Shown here piece after piece: positions 1 to 13,437 of a stretch of DNA of 64,000 nucleotides (positions within the stretch are counted from its first letter, which is position 1; each line of letters begins with the position of its first letter). Position numbers and translations under genes: made by a program. Origin of the DNA: Thozetella sp. PMI_491 (Eukaryota; Ascomycota; Sordariomycetes; Chaetosphaeriales; Chaetosphaeriaceae); assembly GCA_021432635.1 (NCBI GenBank), contig MU270033.1, positions 80,649 to 144,648 on the forward strand. The letters are read 5' to 3'. The notes under the pieces are model-generated. The model did no database searches. It saw only the letters and a program-made list of their open reading frames with translations, and was not told the origin of the DNA.

Positions 1-11
1 GCAAAAGCTTC

Positions 12-130
12 GGTAATGAGCGAACTTGCTCATTACTACCCCATTCTATATTATATAGTTACCCCGCACAGGGCCCAACCTGTGCAGCTGTAACAGTATA
101 GCTACTATAAGGATCCTAGCTATAGTAGCA
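12..130. repeat. Three consecutive short inverted repeats
   Basis: GTAATGAGC (13-21) pairs with GCTCATTAC (28-36) around a 6-base loop. GCACAGG (66-72) pairs with CCTGTGC (79-85), also with a 6-base loop. A third weaker palindrome is centred on ggatcc near 111-116 and is flanked by ctactata/tatagtag. This stretch is more GC-rich than the RIP-like DNA that follows. The function is unknown; it could be part of the terminal or 3' region of a mobile element cut by the window edge. Confidence 0.5.
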
Positions 131-690
131 ACTATTACTTTTACTATGCCTTTAGGCACTCTTATATTACTATATATAATCCTTTAAGCTCCTAAACTAT
201 AATTAGGTATATTAACTATATATATAGTCTAGTAATTACTTAGGCTACTACTAAGTAGTTTTTATATATATTTATAGTTAATACTAACCCTTTAGTAAGT
301 AGTATATATATTTATATACTTTAGTACTTTATTAATTAGTTAATTAATACTTAAAAGAGTAATTATTAACGCCTTATAATTAAGGGGTTACTATACTTAG
401 CTAAGGAGGGGGAGGAGAAGGTAGTTATAGAGGCTATAATAAAAAAGGAGAGGGTTATTACTAGCTAAAAGGCTTTTACCTAGCTTAATATATTATTATT
501 CCTACCCCTATAAGATTATTATTGTTTTATTTTTAATATTTAAGGTAGTATTTTACTTTTTTCTAGTTGCTAGGGGATATATCCCCTTAAATTAATTTTA
601 TATACTTTATATACTTTTCTTTACTCTCCTAACTACTCTTTTATACTTCTCTTATACTCTCCTTTATACTCCCTTTCCTAACTCTTCTTC
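131..690. other. AT-rich non-coding stretch downstream of the copia pol relic
   Basis: Extremely AT-rich sequence with no open frame. On the minus strand it lies immediately after the decayed pol C-terminus, where the 3' untranslated part and the 3' LTR of the element would be expected. I could not recognise a second copy of the LTR seen at 6302-6556, so the 3' LTR is either too mutated or left of the window. Confidence 0.4.
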
Positions 691-3600
691 TTTTTTAAGA
701 GTATTAGACCTAGTTTTTAATATAAAATAAAGCTTTATTTATCGATATAAATACTTCTAATATACTATTAGGTACTTCTTTAGTTATTATATTAACTAGA
801 TTATTATTTCTATTTATCTACTTGATTTTAACAATCTTATAAGCTTTATAAGACTGCCTTAAAGCTATAAGATTAATTATAAGATATTTTTCTACTATAC
901 TTCTTAATTATATTAAGTATTAATATAATAAGTATAAATCTATATAAACTACTAGCTCTAAAGCTTTTATCTATAGGTAATTATAGATTATTCTAAGTAT
1001 ATAATTAAGTATATAGCTAATATTAAAGCTAGAGTTTATACTATAAATCTCACTAGTAAAAACACTATATATTATATACTTATACTTAGTTAAAGACTAA
1101 TACATTATATTTTTAACTAGCTTAAAGCTCTCTAAATACTTTAAGAAGCTCTTATTCCCTAAAATAATTATAAATCTAATCTATAAATTAAAGTCTTTAT
1201 TATTAGCAAATAATCTATCTATAAAAATATATAGCTTAGTAGTATCTAAGTTAAAGCTTATATAATAAATACCCCTTAACTACTTATAAATCTACTAGGT
1301 AATATATTTATTAAGCCTTTTAATCTACTACTCCCCTAGTTTTAGCTCTTAAGTAACTATAATATAGTTAAATACTATCTTTAACTAATAGATAAAAGTA
1401 ATATAAGTGCCTTATACTTTTTACTCTATATATTATTTTCTTATACTCTTTAAGCTAGGGTTTACTAGCTTAAGCCTATCTACTTAACCCTTTTAATAAA
1501 TTATTATAAAGTCCTTATTAATCTTAAGGTAGTAACTATTAAAGTCTCCCTTAAACCTAGGATTTATTAATAATCTTAGTTTAGCTTTAAAACCTATTCT
1601 TTAAAGCTCTAATTCCTCTTTCCTAAAAAACTTTAAGCTATTAATATTAATAATATTATTAGTTTATAAACTAATTATATTAAATAATTCTCCTGCTTTT
1701 ATAATTAAGAGATATAAATTATATCTAAAGGTTTTTATCTTTAAATACTCTTTATAGTACTTATTATAAGTTATAAACTAGTATAGCCTTACTTTTATAA
1801 GCCTATAAAATAGCTTTATTATTTTTAAAATAGTGTTTAAAAGATATTAACTATATAACTTATATAGTAAATATAATAAAATAATATACTAGAGATTAGA
1901 CCTTAACTAAGTATAAGCTTATATAATATCTCTAAGTATAACTTTAAGTCCTTATTATCTAAGGCTTAGTATAAGTATTAAGATTAATTATTAACTATAA
2001 TATAAGATTATCAGCACTTAGATAAGGAGAGTATATTTCTTATAGTTATTATAGCCTTAGGTGATTAAATATAATTTTTTATATAGATATTTAATACCTT
2101 GCCCTTTTACTTTATAAATAAGCTAATAACTAAAAATCCTAGCCTAACTATACTTTAGCCTTAAAGTAATTAGCTTAATTATATCTATAGCTATTAATAA
2201 CTTAATTTTAACTTAATTAAAAAGCTTAAATAACTCTCTTAATACTTTAATAATCCTTACTATATATATCTTAATAGTAGTTTTATAATTATATTATTCT
2301 TTCTTAGTCTAATAGTTAGTTATTATAATAATCTTACTATTCTAAGTCTTTTACTTATTAACTTATTTATTTTTATAATTCTTTACTTAGTATATAGCTA
2401 TCTCTTATTTTATTAGTTAACCTTACTTTTATTACTTTAATAGTTTTAAATACTTAAATATAATTATTTCTTTACTCTTTTCTTAAGGTATTAACTAATT
2501 ATTTTATATATTATAAGACCTAATTATAATATTTTTAAATATAATAAGTCTGTTTATTATTTTTATAGTAATGTCTTTATTAATTATAACAAGTACTTTA
2601 AATAGTCTTTTTTATACTTATAAGCCCTTATACTATATTAGTATTAAACTCTTAAAAGCTAATAATTATAATAGAATATATTTAATATCTAGTTTATTTT
2701 ATATATAAAGTACTTCTTAAATTTAATAGTTTATAAAGATCTTTTAAAGCTTAATTAAGGCTTTATTATAAGCTTTTATATACTAAATCTAGCTTATAAA
2801 AGGGAGTAAATCTATTAAGATTTATAAATATATCTTAAAGACTAAAAGAGTTAGGACTAATCTATCTAGTCTAGCTATAGTATTTACTATACTAAGAGTA
2901 GCTTATAGTACTTCTTCTCTACTTTTTTTACTCTTTATAAGTATAATATTATATACTTTCCTTAGTATTTTATATACCCTTTTAATCTTTTTAATTAAGT
3001 TATATACTTTTATTAGGACTTAATAATATATAATTCTTATAAGCTTTACCTTAGCTTTAAAGTGATTAACTATAAAGTTAATACTTAAATTAGTTATTAA
3101 GATATCTAATAGTTTTAGATATATATTTATCTAGTACCTCTTTAGGGTTTTTTATATTATTTTAACTGTTATATCTATAAGAAAGCTCTCTACTTAAAAT
3201 CTTATACTTATATAAATTATATAAAGTATTAGTTTACTATTAAAATATACTATATCTATTAAAATCTTATAGTTAAAGTTAGCTTTCTTTTATAACTTAA
3301 ACTTAAAGCATTTTAATATACTTTAATATATCTAATAAAAATAGTAAAAGTAGTTTATAAGCTTAAAAATACTTATCTTAACGTTATAGCTTACTTTCTT
3401 AAGGAACTTATATATTTTCCCTATAGATAGATAGTTAAATTATAAATAAATATACCTTAGCTTAGCCTTAGTTAAAAATACTATACTTAATTTATTTAGA
3501 CTATCTATTTACTATACTTTTAGGTTATCTAGGTAAAGCTATATATAGCCTTATTTCCTATATACTAATATATATACTCTAAAGGCACTTACTAGCTTGT

Positions 3601-6300
3601 TATATATATTATATAGCTCTACCTTAAGCTTGTCTATATCTCTTAAATAAAGAAGAAAAAGGGTTAATATATTAACTATGTAAAATATTACCCAGTTAAT
3701 TAGTATATCTAGCTTAACACTCCCTATAAAGCTTATAGGAGCTCTATTATTAAACTTTATATATACTTTTCTAGCTCTATTAGTGTTTAATATAATCCCT
3801 AGTATCTACTTATAAAATACTTAAAACTAACTTCTCCTAGCGGTTAATTTCTTAGCTATACCAGTATCTAGTATTATACTCTAAAATACCTCTTTAAAGT
3901 ATTAATTAAATATAAAAATATTTGTTTTATACTTATTATAATTAAGGTTCTAGTCTATTAGCAAAGTATCTCTTATTCTAACTTATAATATATACTAGAA
4001 TAATATACTAGCAAGCTAAATAGCTATCTTATACTATTAACTACTTTCCTAATTACTCTTATCACTTTTAAAAAGCTTATTATAATTACTAGCTTTCCCA
4101 TTAGCCTTATTATAATTTTTATCTTAATAAAACATAGTCTTTAAGATTAAGCCTTTATACAGGGTAAGAAATACTTAAAAAGTTTCTTTAAGCTTATTAT
4201 AAAAAGCTTAGTTATACTTCTAATCCTTTTTTACCTTTACCTAATCCTTTTTTATATAGTTTATTAAAAAACAGCCTTCCTTTTTATATACCTAGTATCT
4301 ACTAGTCTATTTTATACTAGATCTTTAATTATCTAGTAAAAAGCACTTAAAACTTTTTCTATAGCCTTTTTAATACTCTCCTATCTATTAGAATTATTAA
4401 TCTATAAAAAAGCTTTCCCTAGTTAATAACTATATATTCTCTATAATCTATAAAGTATTTCTAAGTGTTAAATAAAGTATTTTAAAGCTCTTTTCTAGCC
4501 TTATAAGTGTTATTAATAGCTTTTTAACTCTTAAGACTACTCTTAAAGTTATATCTACTAGTTATTATTTAGTATTATATATATTACTAAGAGCTTATTA
4601 ATATAGCTATAGCTTATTAAAAAGTACTTATAACACCTTTAGTTTATTTTTTTTAATTATCTCTAGTCTCTTTCTTAGGATTAAAAATATTAATAAGCTC
4701 TAATTACTATAATATAAAACTTATATAGTTTTTATATTATAATATTGTCTAATCTAAGTATATAGTATTATAAATAGTTATTTAGGGTTTATATAATATA
4801 GGTAATATTATAGTACTTCTCCTCCTAATAAGTAGTTAAAGATTATATAAAGCTATAATAATCTAATCCTAAGCTTTTATATATATAGTAAAAACTACCT
4901 GACTTTAAAGTCTAAGATATTATACTAGACACTAGTCTATATATTCCTGTCTTTTTAGATTTTTATAAATACTTATAATAAGCTTATATTAATCTCCTTA
5001 ATAAAAGATACTAGGGGTAGTAAAATATACTAGTCCTAGTTCTACTAGTCTCTATTAATAGTTATAAATATATTAAAACCCCTTTCTTAGTTATTTAAAG
5101 ATATATTATTCTACCTGTTATATATACTCTATAATCTTTAAAATCCTTATTATCTAAGCATCTAATATAATAACTAGTCTTAGCTATAAGGATTAAGCTT
5201 ATTAAATCCTTTTTCTTACTATCTTTAAGCTCTTTAAAACAGCTGTTAGTTATACTTAATCCTTTTGTTTTAACTAGGTTAATCCTAATAGATTATAAGT
5301 ATTTTAACTTAGTCTAGTTTATTAAAGGGTTATTTATAAAGCTTTTTAAAGATATTTAAAGCAGCTGATTAGTTAATTAAAGCTTTACTCTCCCTTATAT
5401 TATTTAATACCTACTCCTAGCCTTATATAAAACTACTCTCTTATTAAAGCTAACTTAAAAGCATTTTTATTAAGGGTTTTTACTAATCCCTAGTTAAGAT
5501 TAAGCTTTTACTACTTACTAAGCTTTAAGTAACCCTTAAAATTAGGTAAACAATCTATAAAATAGTCCTTTTATCCTTATTATCTCTAAACTACTTTATT
5601 ATATAGTTAAAAAGGGTAATAGCTAAAGGAAGTTATATAGCCTACTTTACTAGTAGTCTATAATTATATAGATAACTATATAATACTTATATAATTAACT
5701 TATCTAGCCTTTAAAAGTCTTTAATCTACTAGCTTTAAAAATCCTTTTAAAAGTAGCTTAGTAGTTTATTTTTATATAATAATTTCCCTAGGTTATAATA
5801 GCTAAATAGTTAGGATATAGCTTATAAATTCCTTAGCTTAGCTAAAATAATATCTAGATTAATCTCCTGGTATAATTTTAAAACTACTGCTTAATCTATA
5901 ATATCTTAGTCTTAGAGCTAAAGCTTTAGGCAAGTAAGTATTACTATAAGCTCTATATCCTTATACTCCTTATTAATATTCTAATGCGTTGCTAATATAC
6001 TTATATACTAGCTACTATACTTATAAACATACTGGTTTATTTTAATACTTTCTTAACAAGGTCCTAATACAGTAAGAATAATACCTTATATTATTAGCTA
6101 GTACTAGTTATAGTACTTATAATACACTCTAGATAGTTATTTATATAATTATTAACAGCCCTAAAGCAAAGAAGAATAGAATCCTCCAATAAAATCACTA
6201 CTTTAAAGGAGCCCTGAAGCAAATAAGAATAGAATCTCTTAAGTAGTGTTTATAAGTTTACCTAGCTTATCTGTACTACTTTTAAAAGTAACACTGATTA
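690..6300 (-). mobile_element. RIP-decayed Ty1/copia-type LTR retrotransposon (internal region)
   Basis: About 5.6 kb of very AT-rich DNA with stops in all frames, as expected after repeat-induced point mutation. Reading the minus strand from about 1290 down to 690 and ignoring stops gives a recognisable copia RNase H end. It shows blocks such as FANNKDFNLQIRF, ILGNKSF, SVFTSEIY, ALRQSYKAYKI, then the pol tail VNIITKEVPNSILEVF. In intact fungal copia elements the matching blocks read roughly ANNxDxSSQIGF, SVLASEIY, RQSY and DAxTKxxPNxALxxF. This places RNase H at the left and gag, integrase and RT to the right, so the element runs leftward. Integrase and RT are too decayed for me to delimit. 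The size fits a full-length element. It cannot be active. Confidence 0.75.
6150..6240. repeat. Imperfect direct repeat of about 29 bp
   Basis: The motif agccctaaagcaaagaagaa (from about 6153) recurs about 60 bp later as agccctgaagcaaataagaa (from about 6211). Both are followed by tagaatc. The pair lies between the decayed copia interior and its LTR, roughly where a leader or primer-binding region would be. It may be a small duplication inside the element. Confidence 0.4.
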
Positions 6301-6301
6301 G

Positions 6302-6556
6302 TATTGGTTAGTATTACAAGATCTCAGTACTGTAAAACAAACAAACGTAAAACAACTGGGTAAAAGATCCTCTGTATTAGTATATGTCTAGATGTGTTCT
6401 CTGTAAGCTAAGTTAACTGCTCGAACGAGCCCCTAAATAGCCCTCAGCCGATCATGTGACTCTCCGCACTAGATCAGCTGTGGTCCAATCAGAGCTCGTC
6501 AGAGCTCTGGATCCTCCATACTAGATCGAGCAACACTACAAACCCACGATCCAACA
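6302..6556 (-). mobile_element. Probable 5' LTR of the copia relic
   Basis: Read on the minus strand it starts at 6556 with TGTTGGATCGTGGGT and probably ends near 6302 with ...CTAACCAATA, an end that may be mutated from CCAACA. The first 15 bases also open the solo LTR at 37464-38024, so both belong to one LTR superfamily. It lies directly upstream, in element orientation, of the copia interior and is far less AT-mutated. The left boundary is uncertain and no clear target-site duplication was found. Confidence 0.55.
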
Positions 6557-8432
6557 ATACACAAGTTATCACATCTTGTTCTTAAGAGGCTTAATATCTC
6601 TACCTAAAATTACCCCGGAAAGAAAACAAAACCTTTGCTATCGGCTGGGGCTGGATTTCGGCTTATCCTGCCTCAATGTCAGCCATTTATATCCTTGAAT
6701 CCTCGAAATTTTCCACGTGGACTAGATCCAGTTTTCTGCACTCTGTATTATTTTCGGCAAGCTATAAGAGTAGGGCTGCGCACACAAAAAGAAACCCTTC
6801 AGGTAAATCCACACAGCAGATACGCATACCCAGTATCTCTAAGCACATCGATAATCCAGGTATCATCACAGTAAATCTGCGTGGACAGATGCAGCCACTC
6901 GAGGTTCGCGGAGCCTTATGCTGGACCTGGCTTTCTAGCCCCCTCTCATTCATAACTCATTAGATTTATCGGCCAGGGCCTACGTTCGGCCCTGTGTAGC
7001 TAAAGAGGCAGCTTACCGTCACGTGCAAACGCTTATCAAGGTTAGTAAGTATATCGCAACTAGCTGTAATAAGGTGTAGCCACACCACAACCGAGAGGCA
7101 TTCTCTATCGCTGTTTTCGCCATCATTATCATTATCACCATCGTTGTCAGATTCGTTGTCACTATCGCCATCCAATCTATTGATCTCGACAAAGTCTTCC
7201 ACAACAAACTATATCAAGCTGTAGCTAGGTTTAGGCACTGTTAGAGAGATATAGGACCTCGAGCGTGTCATCAGTAAAGGAGATATCGAGGTGCTTTTGC
7301 CTAGTAAGCTTTATATAAAGGGTTATATGCGTGTGCTAGACAGGGTAGAAAAGAAGAATAAATTTAAGACCTAGCTAGCAGCTACAGGGGTTAAAGTCAC
7401 TCCAATGGAGTAAAAGCTACGATAGTAGCACTAGAAATTACACAAGCTATACTGGAAACTCTATAAACTAGATAAATAATATTAGTTATATCTTAAGCAT
7501 TTAAAGGATTTCTTAGAGACTTACCAATATATTTATTATCCAGGGGAATAAGATCGGTTAATTTACCTCTTTAAAATAACTAATTGCAATTCCTTTGTCT
7601 ATACTAAATAGGCAGGTTTCTTGAATTACTTTAAACTTAGGGGCCTATTAACTACTTGATTATACCTTCCCTTATCCTACACCTCTCTACTTAAAAGGCT
7701 ATAAATATAAAAATTACCATCCAGTTTCTATTTTTTATCACTTTCCTTATACAAAATAAAGGATACTCTAGAGTCTTTTAGGAAGACCAACCAGTTTCCT
7801 AGACTATTTTAGCTAGCTGTTAAAGTAAGGTATACTGTTATAATACATATAAGAGACCTTTTATCCACTTAGAGGATATCACTTTGTCTATCGAACACAT
7901 TCACATCTTCTCAGCCTCCAAGAAATACTTTATAGGGGAGTTGTAGAAGTCAAAGCGTGCAACATGCGAATACAAACCTAGATGGCAGCCTCTCGAGGGA
8001 ACTGGGTTGCGGAGTATCAGATTTCCTGCTAGCTTAGGTATTAGCTGGTGTACTAGGCCATTGGATACGATACACTTGCAGGACAACGTGAATAGCCTCA
8101 TAGATGCTATGTCTGCAGTCCTCGGTGCATATAGCACTGAGAAGCAACACCAAGCCACAGCTAGGCGTGAGGTACATTGACTACTCTGCTTGATACACTG
8201 TTACCTGGTCGAGTAACCCTTGCTCTAATCTTTTCATCAGACTAAGACTGTTATTTTTATAAGAGTATAAATTACTTGCTCTACTAACTTGTACACCCTG
8301 AAATCAGGAATCAACCTCTGTCTCTGTTTACCTAATCTTCTGATAAGCCCGGGTTCCAACACTATCTTCCTACTTGCGTCACACAGCTGGAAGCCTTGCC
8401 GCAAATCAATGCTTTTACCTGGCTTTGCCCAC
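6557..8432. other. Gene-poor, partly decayed intergenic DNA
   Basis: No credible gene found. At 7090-7180 the minus strand has a GATAAC-type low-complexity run that would encode an Asp/Asn-rich stretch (frame 6966-7202). It has no recognisable domain and I treat it as spurious. From 7220 to 7860 the DNA is AT-rich with repeated in-frame stops, consistent with an old, unidentifiable element. The strand and family of any ancestor are unknown. Confidence 0.4.
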
Positions 8433-10433
8433 TTAGGAACAGACTTCTCGGCAGGGATCTGATGTTCTATCGTTATTCTCAGGCTTCACCTCGCGCTGTG
8501 AAAGAAATGCGGTGAGTCCAACCTCCATCTGCGCTTCGCTCAGAAGACGTATGTCGCGCTCGCCATTTCGACTCGCGAAGACACGATCCATCTCCTCGAG
8601 GCTCATATTTTTTGTCTCTGGGAGGAAGATCCAAACCCACACAGCACCGGCAATGACAAATCCGGCAAAGAGGAAGTACGTCCCCCAACGCCATGCCTCG
8701 AGCATGGGTGGCACGAAAAAGGCAATGGCAAAGTTGTTGAGCCAATTGCTGAATGCGCCGATTGATGCGCCTTTGGCACGGATGGACAGGGGAAAGATCT
8801 CCGAGACGACTACCCACGAGACAGGCCCTGATGTTGCAGCAAAAGCCGCGATATAAAGCCAAATCAGGCCTGCAGAGGTGTTAGCACTCTGTAGGCATGC
8901 GACATGCTTTGATTAAAGGAAGTACATCTGTGGGGAACATACAGACTGCAGACCAGCCAGCTTCCACGTGGGCCGGCCAATTGTGGCTAAACTTGGCGAC
9001 AATGATGCCCACGATGACCATGGTGGCGCACATCATCCCCGAGCCGACGATGAGCAGTGGCTTTCGGCCGACTTTGTCGATAATTAGCTGCAAGGCTACA
9101 GTCAGCATCATTTCCACATCTCGGCTGTTGGGATAAGGCGATTGCGAATGTTGGCTTACCATAGCAGGAACAGTGCTAACGAGGAACACGACTCCCGTCA
9201 CTCCAGTTGCCAGTAATGCAATGGTGCTACTGGTCAGACCGAAACTCATGAAGACACTCGAGGCATAGTAAATGACTGGTACAGTTTAGCAGAGATACTG
9301 GTAGCATAGAAGTGGATCAAAACAAAGACATGAAGGGGGAGAAAGCGAGACTTTCATACCGGCATCAATCCCCGTCCATTGTTGCCAGAACATAATCAGC
9401 CAGGCTGTGCCCACTCGCTTCAGGTTGTTGACAGACCGGAAGCAAGTAGCATACTGGGCTAGCTGCTCCGTCCACGCATTGCGCTCTTTCTCGGCCAACC
9501 CCGGGAATTCGACTGCGAATACCTTCTGCTCGAAGGCAACCTCCGCCTTGATCTCGAGGTACTCAACTAGCACCAGCTCATGCTCAGCGGGCAGGCTTCT
9601 TATCCATGCCAGAGTGCGCTTCGCCTCCTCATCTCGGCCAACCTTGGCAAGCCACCGTGGAGAGAAGGGCATAAACCAAATGCCGACGGCTAGGACAACG
9701 GCGGGAATGCCCTGGATGATGGAGGGCAGGCGCCAGGCAAGGTCGCTTTGGTTCTGGTCAGTTCCGCCGATGAAGTTACTGCAATATCCAACCCAAAATG
9801 AGACCATGATGCCCAGGGCCGTGGTGAATTGGTAGAATGATACAATAAAGCCTCGCATCTTAGGCGCAGAAAGCTCAGCATTGTAGAGCGGCCCGACGCC
9901 ACTGAAAAGGCCGACCCCAAGCCCGGTGAAGAATCTGCCTGCATATAGTAGAGTCGGCCTGCCGGCCTGCGCGCCGATATAGAGATAACTTCCGAGCATG
10001 ATCCAGCAGCATGAGATGAACATGGTGTGCTTCCTCGAGGCAACCTCCCCCAGCACGCCGGCGGTGAGCGAGCCGATGATGCCGCCAAGTTGGAGAACAG
10101 ACGTCAACCATCCGGTGGCAGACGATGAATTGGCAACCGAAGGGAAATTGTGGATAAATCGCGCCATCACTAGAGATTGGCCGAGAACTCCTCGTTGGTA
10201 GCCAAACACAAAGCCTCCCAGCCTAGAGATGCCGATTTGTTAGTTGTCAGCTACTGGTGAGCTGAATTCATGAATGCATACGAAGTGAAGAAGGCAACAA
10301 AGATGACTCTAGGATTTAAACAAATCGACTTCCATATGCTGTGGTTCGCGGTTGCAGCTTCGTTTGCAGACTCCACCAAGCTGCCGCCTGCCGCGCGCTC
10401 AAGGTCGGGATTTGGGAGCTCTTGGGGCGACAT
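8433..10433 (-). CDS. MFS sugar/quinate-type transporter, 5 exons
   Basis: Predicted plasma-membrane sugar:H+ symporter of about 570 aa with 12 TM helices. My model has exons at 10433-10282, 10222-9360, 9275-9160, 9087-8943 and 8869-8433, with introns of 59-84 bp that keep frame. Family landmarks appear in order: SLGGFVFGYQRGVLGQS in TM1, ASRKH in the first cytoplasmic loop, GRFFTGLGVGLFS, LAWRLPSIIQGIP, SPRWL, WQQWTGIDAVIYYAS across the exon 2/3 junction, LIIDKVGRKPLL, GPVSWVVVSEIFPLSIRAKG and FLPETKNMSLEEM. Key motifs are intact, so it should be functional. An upstream in-frame ATG at 10448 would add five residues. A TATAAG box lies at 10543-10548. The substrate cannot be told; quinate permease and hexose transporter relatives are both possible. 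Confidence 0.85.
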
Positions 10434-10542
10434 GATCAAATTGAACACAGTTTTCAGTAGATACTTTTCAAAATAGGCGAGTATTCGTTTTCCGACCGTA
10501 CTCGAAGTTGAGGCAGAAAGACGGCAGATCTCAGCACTGGTA

Positions 10543-10548
10543 CTTATA
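10543..10548 (-). promoter_or_regulatory. TATA-like box of the MFS gene
   Basis: Minus-strand TATAAG about 110 bp upstream of the chosen ATG. Confidence 0.35.
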
Positions 10549-13437
10549 AAATGAGATGGGCAACTACATCTCTATGCTAAGGTATCTTCCATGCATCTAG
10601 ATCGAGACTCAATTTCTTCTGTCAGCCGTCCCCTAGTATTCATTGAGATAAATTTATCTAAGGCTGTTCAGCCAGGTTGAATGTCGAATCGGAGCAGAAT
10701 GGACCGCGGCCGTGGTTTCCCTTTCAAGGAGACCGTGATCACAGTAAAACACCATACGATGCAGCCGTTGGGCTAGCTATTCTTGCCACTTCACGCCACA
10801 GATAGCTCCTTTGATCCTCTATGGCTGCTGCTGCTCAGCCGGCATCACGCTCCCCTCCGATATGTCCCAAACAGCAAGTTAGACGAATGGGGTGGCTCGA
10901 TGAAGGCCATGAATGGCCTCAGATGACAGACTTCTCCCCCATTCACAAACGGGCTTAATACTATAATCAGCACATGTAGAGGTTTCTGCTATAAACAGTA
11001 TGCCTGCCCACCCAAGACAAATGGCCTCGCACTTCTTCGTCAAAAATGTAGCCACGCGGCTATGGCCAGGACAAGAAGTACGTACCCGTTCTCGACCCTA
11101 CTTATCAAAGCTGTGCCACTCCCACTGAAGGAATGGCGGTGTGTAGACGCCGAGAACAAGCTGTGGCTACCCTATATCACATGTGTGCGGGTCTGACTTG
11201 CACATCTTGGCAATCAAGAGTCAAACTGTCTTTGTTTGGAGGTTTGTGTGTCTGGCAAACCCGGGCTCTAGCACTCTGCTTCCACCTCTGTCATAATTTT
11301 AGAAGTCTCACCGCAATTAGAAGCCGTATGGCCTATGAAATAGGACGCAGCTAGGTCCCCAATTCTTAGGATAGAGCTTACGGCTACGTTTACTGGTATA
11401 CATATTGTCTGTGGGGTTCAGAATAATAAACGGAGGGTTATTCAACCCGATTTCCAGGTATTCCTCTGCCTACATTTGAGAGCAAGGAAATTTCTGCACT
11501 CTGAATACACTACAATCGTTGTAGCCGTGCTCTTATTCCCCGCCTGAGCATACAATAGACCAGACAGCCACCAATCGCAGTACTGAGCTGTGTTGCAGAT
11601 GGCTGCAGTAGCGGGATTCGTCACCTGAGGTTTATAAATGCGTACAAAACAAAGCTTCGCTGTTTTATAAAAGGAAAGATGAAGCTTGCTGATGGTCTTT
11701 TCTTCTCGCTTATACTGCACACTTGGGATGCTCAGCTGGGCGAATGTGGTGCGGAGCCAATAAGGATCCCAGGTCGGTGTAGTCTGCCCCAGCCGGGCGC
11801 AGCCGCTTAGGATTGCCGCTCCTTCGTCTACAGAGCTGCATGAATTGGCATCTCGTGACCAGTCTTATCCGATTTGCGGAGATTGGTGGGAGGTGATGTG
11901 CAAGGATTTGTAGGGATAATTAGGGCCCATGGACTGATGGACCTTGCAAATAAGGACCGACACGCAGAGCCTGTGAGATCGAGGACACCCTCCGGAGCAA
12001 ATTGGGACACAAGAGAATACCGACAAGTTCCACGAACGCGTCCGGGCGTCTAGGCAGTGTTTCGCCTACAGACTGACGCCGTAGAAGTGCCGCTAAACTA
12101 CTAGCCGCGCATGAGGGCACTTTTCCTTAACCGCCGCAACAGCCTCAGGTGTGGGAGGCATGCAGTTTAGCGATAATGACTTTCCCACTTCAGGCATTCG
12201 CTATGAATGGTAAGGCCCTTTTTTACTCATGGGATTGGCCTCCTGGTCTCGCTTACACCCCTCCCAAGGCCGACCTGTCATACGCAATACACCACCTCGA
12301 CTCCGTAATCCTTGCTCTCTCGGACTGCCTCCCTGGCACTAACAAAAGTCCGAAGACATTGGCGGCCACTCTAGATGGCTAGACTTCCTGAACGGTTACG
12401 GATTGGCAATATCTCCAACTTGCCATATTCCAGACATGCACGAGGCAAGCGGCATTGGCCGTGCACTTGTGATCGAGCATGCATAAAGTGACTAGGTAGG
12501 CCCTCGACAGGCAAAGCCGAAGCCGCTTGTGTAACACACAGATAGCCATTCGTAAGGCTAGGCTAAAATAGGGTGCCGTGCCGTGTAGATGGGGCATGCA
12601 CTGCGTGGAGTTGCTTGGCACTATCCTCTTAATTGCCGATACAATAGGACAAATATACGCAGCAAGGCTAGAACGAATCGCATGTCACTTCTAAGTCGAA
12701 GACCCGACTCAGAGTATCACACACCCAGCTCCTATGTACTCCAGTCTCTTGAAGCCTCTTTACCGAATGCGGCAGCCATAGGGCCTTGGGTTAGGGATGG
12801 CGCCGCGCCAGCCCCCAAGACACCATATTTCCTATCCTCTTTCTGGAGCCTAGCCCTGCAAGCTTAGCACCTGTGACCCAGCCGATGATCAGCAACTCTA
12901 AGACGCCTTCAGTAGCATATACGCATCCTTCAAGCCTCATCTAGACCCCCTAGCAGTCGGCGCCGTGTTCACCAATTGGCTTGCTCGTGTCAAGGCACTC
13001 TCAGCGCGTAAGGGGTCTGGTGGACTCCGCCACAGCTGCGTCCGCCCTCCTGCTTGATGTCGCAATTGCGGACCCAGCCTCTTGTTCTGCCAAGGCTGAC
13101 AGCTACGGATCGGTCCGAGGCAGCTCACCGCTCCAGAGTCACCCATGGGGCAGTCAGCTGAGTATCTGCCAGAAGTGCTCGTGTTGCACGGGACCGAGAA
13201 GCTAGACCATCAAGGGCTAGACGATGCTTGTCACACGGTGAATACAGAACTCGGGAGGATTGCGATGAACCGCTGGGATTAACTACGTGATAATATTAAA
13301 TATACCGAATTTAGATCTCCTAGAGAGACGCGAGCAGTTTTATCTTACTGCACAATTATAAGTGAGAATTTTACTTGTACAAGACATGTTATATCTAATC
13401 AGAACTAAGACTTGGAGATAGAATCGGGTTTTATTCA
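10549..13437. other. Long intergenic region, no supported gene
   Basis: Almost 2.9 kb without a convincing gene. Frames at 11133-11354, 12149-12382, 12589-12867 and 12981-13205 are 70-92 codons, lack splice partners and show no motif I recognise. The 12.6-13.2 kb part reads a little like broken coding DNA on the plus strand (several open frames offset from each other), but I could not join them into a product. Confidence 0.35.

Noticed and set aside
7200-7860. Possible tyrosine recombinase (Starship captain) or DDE transposase relic
   Set aside because: The AT-rich broken frames show no catalytic motif I could name.
8479-10201. Long frames on both strands inside the MFS gene region (e.g. 8479-8862, 9407-9835)
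   Set aside because: They are shadows of the spliced transporter exons in other frames.
12149-13205. A gene in the 12-13 kb region
   Set aside because: Several short open stretches in different frames, but none could be joined by believable introns or matched to a family.
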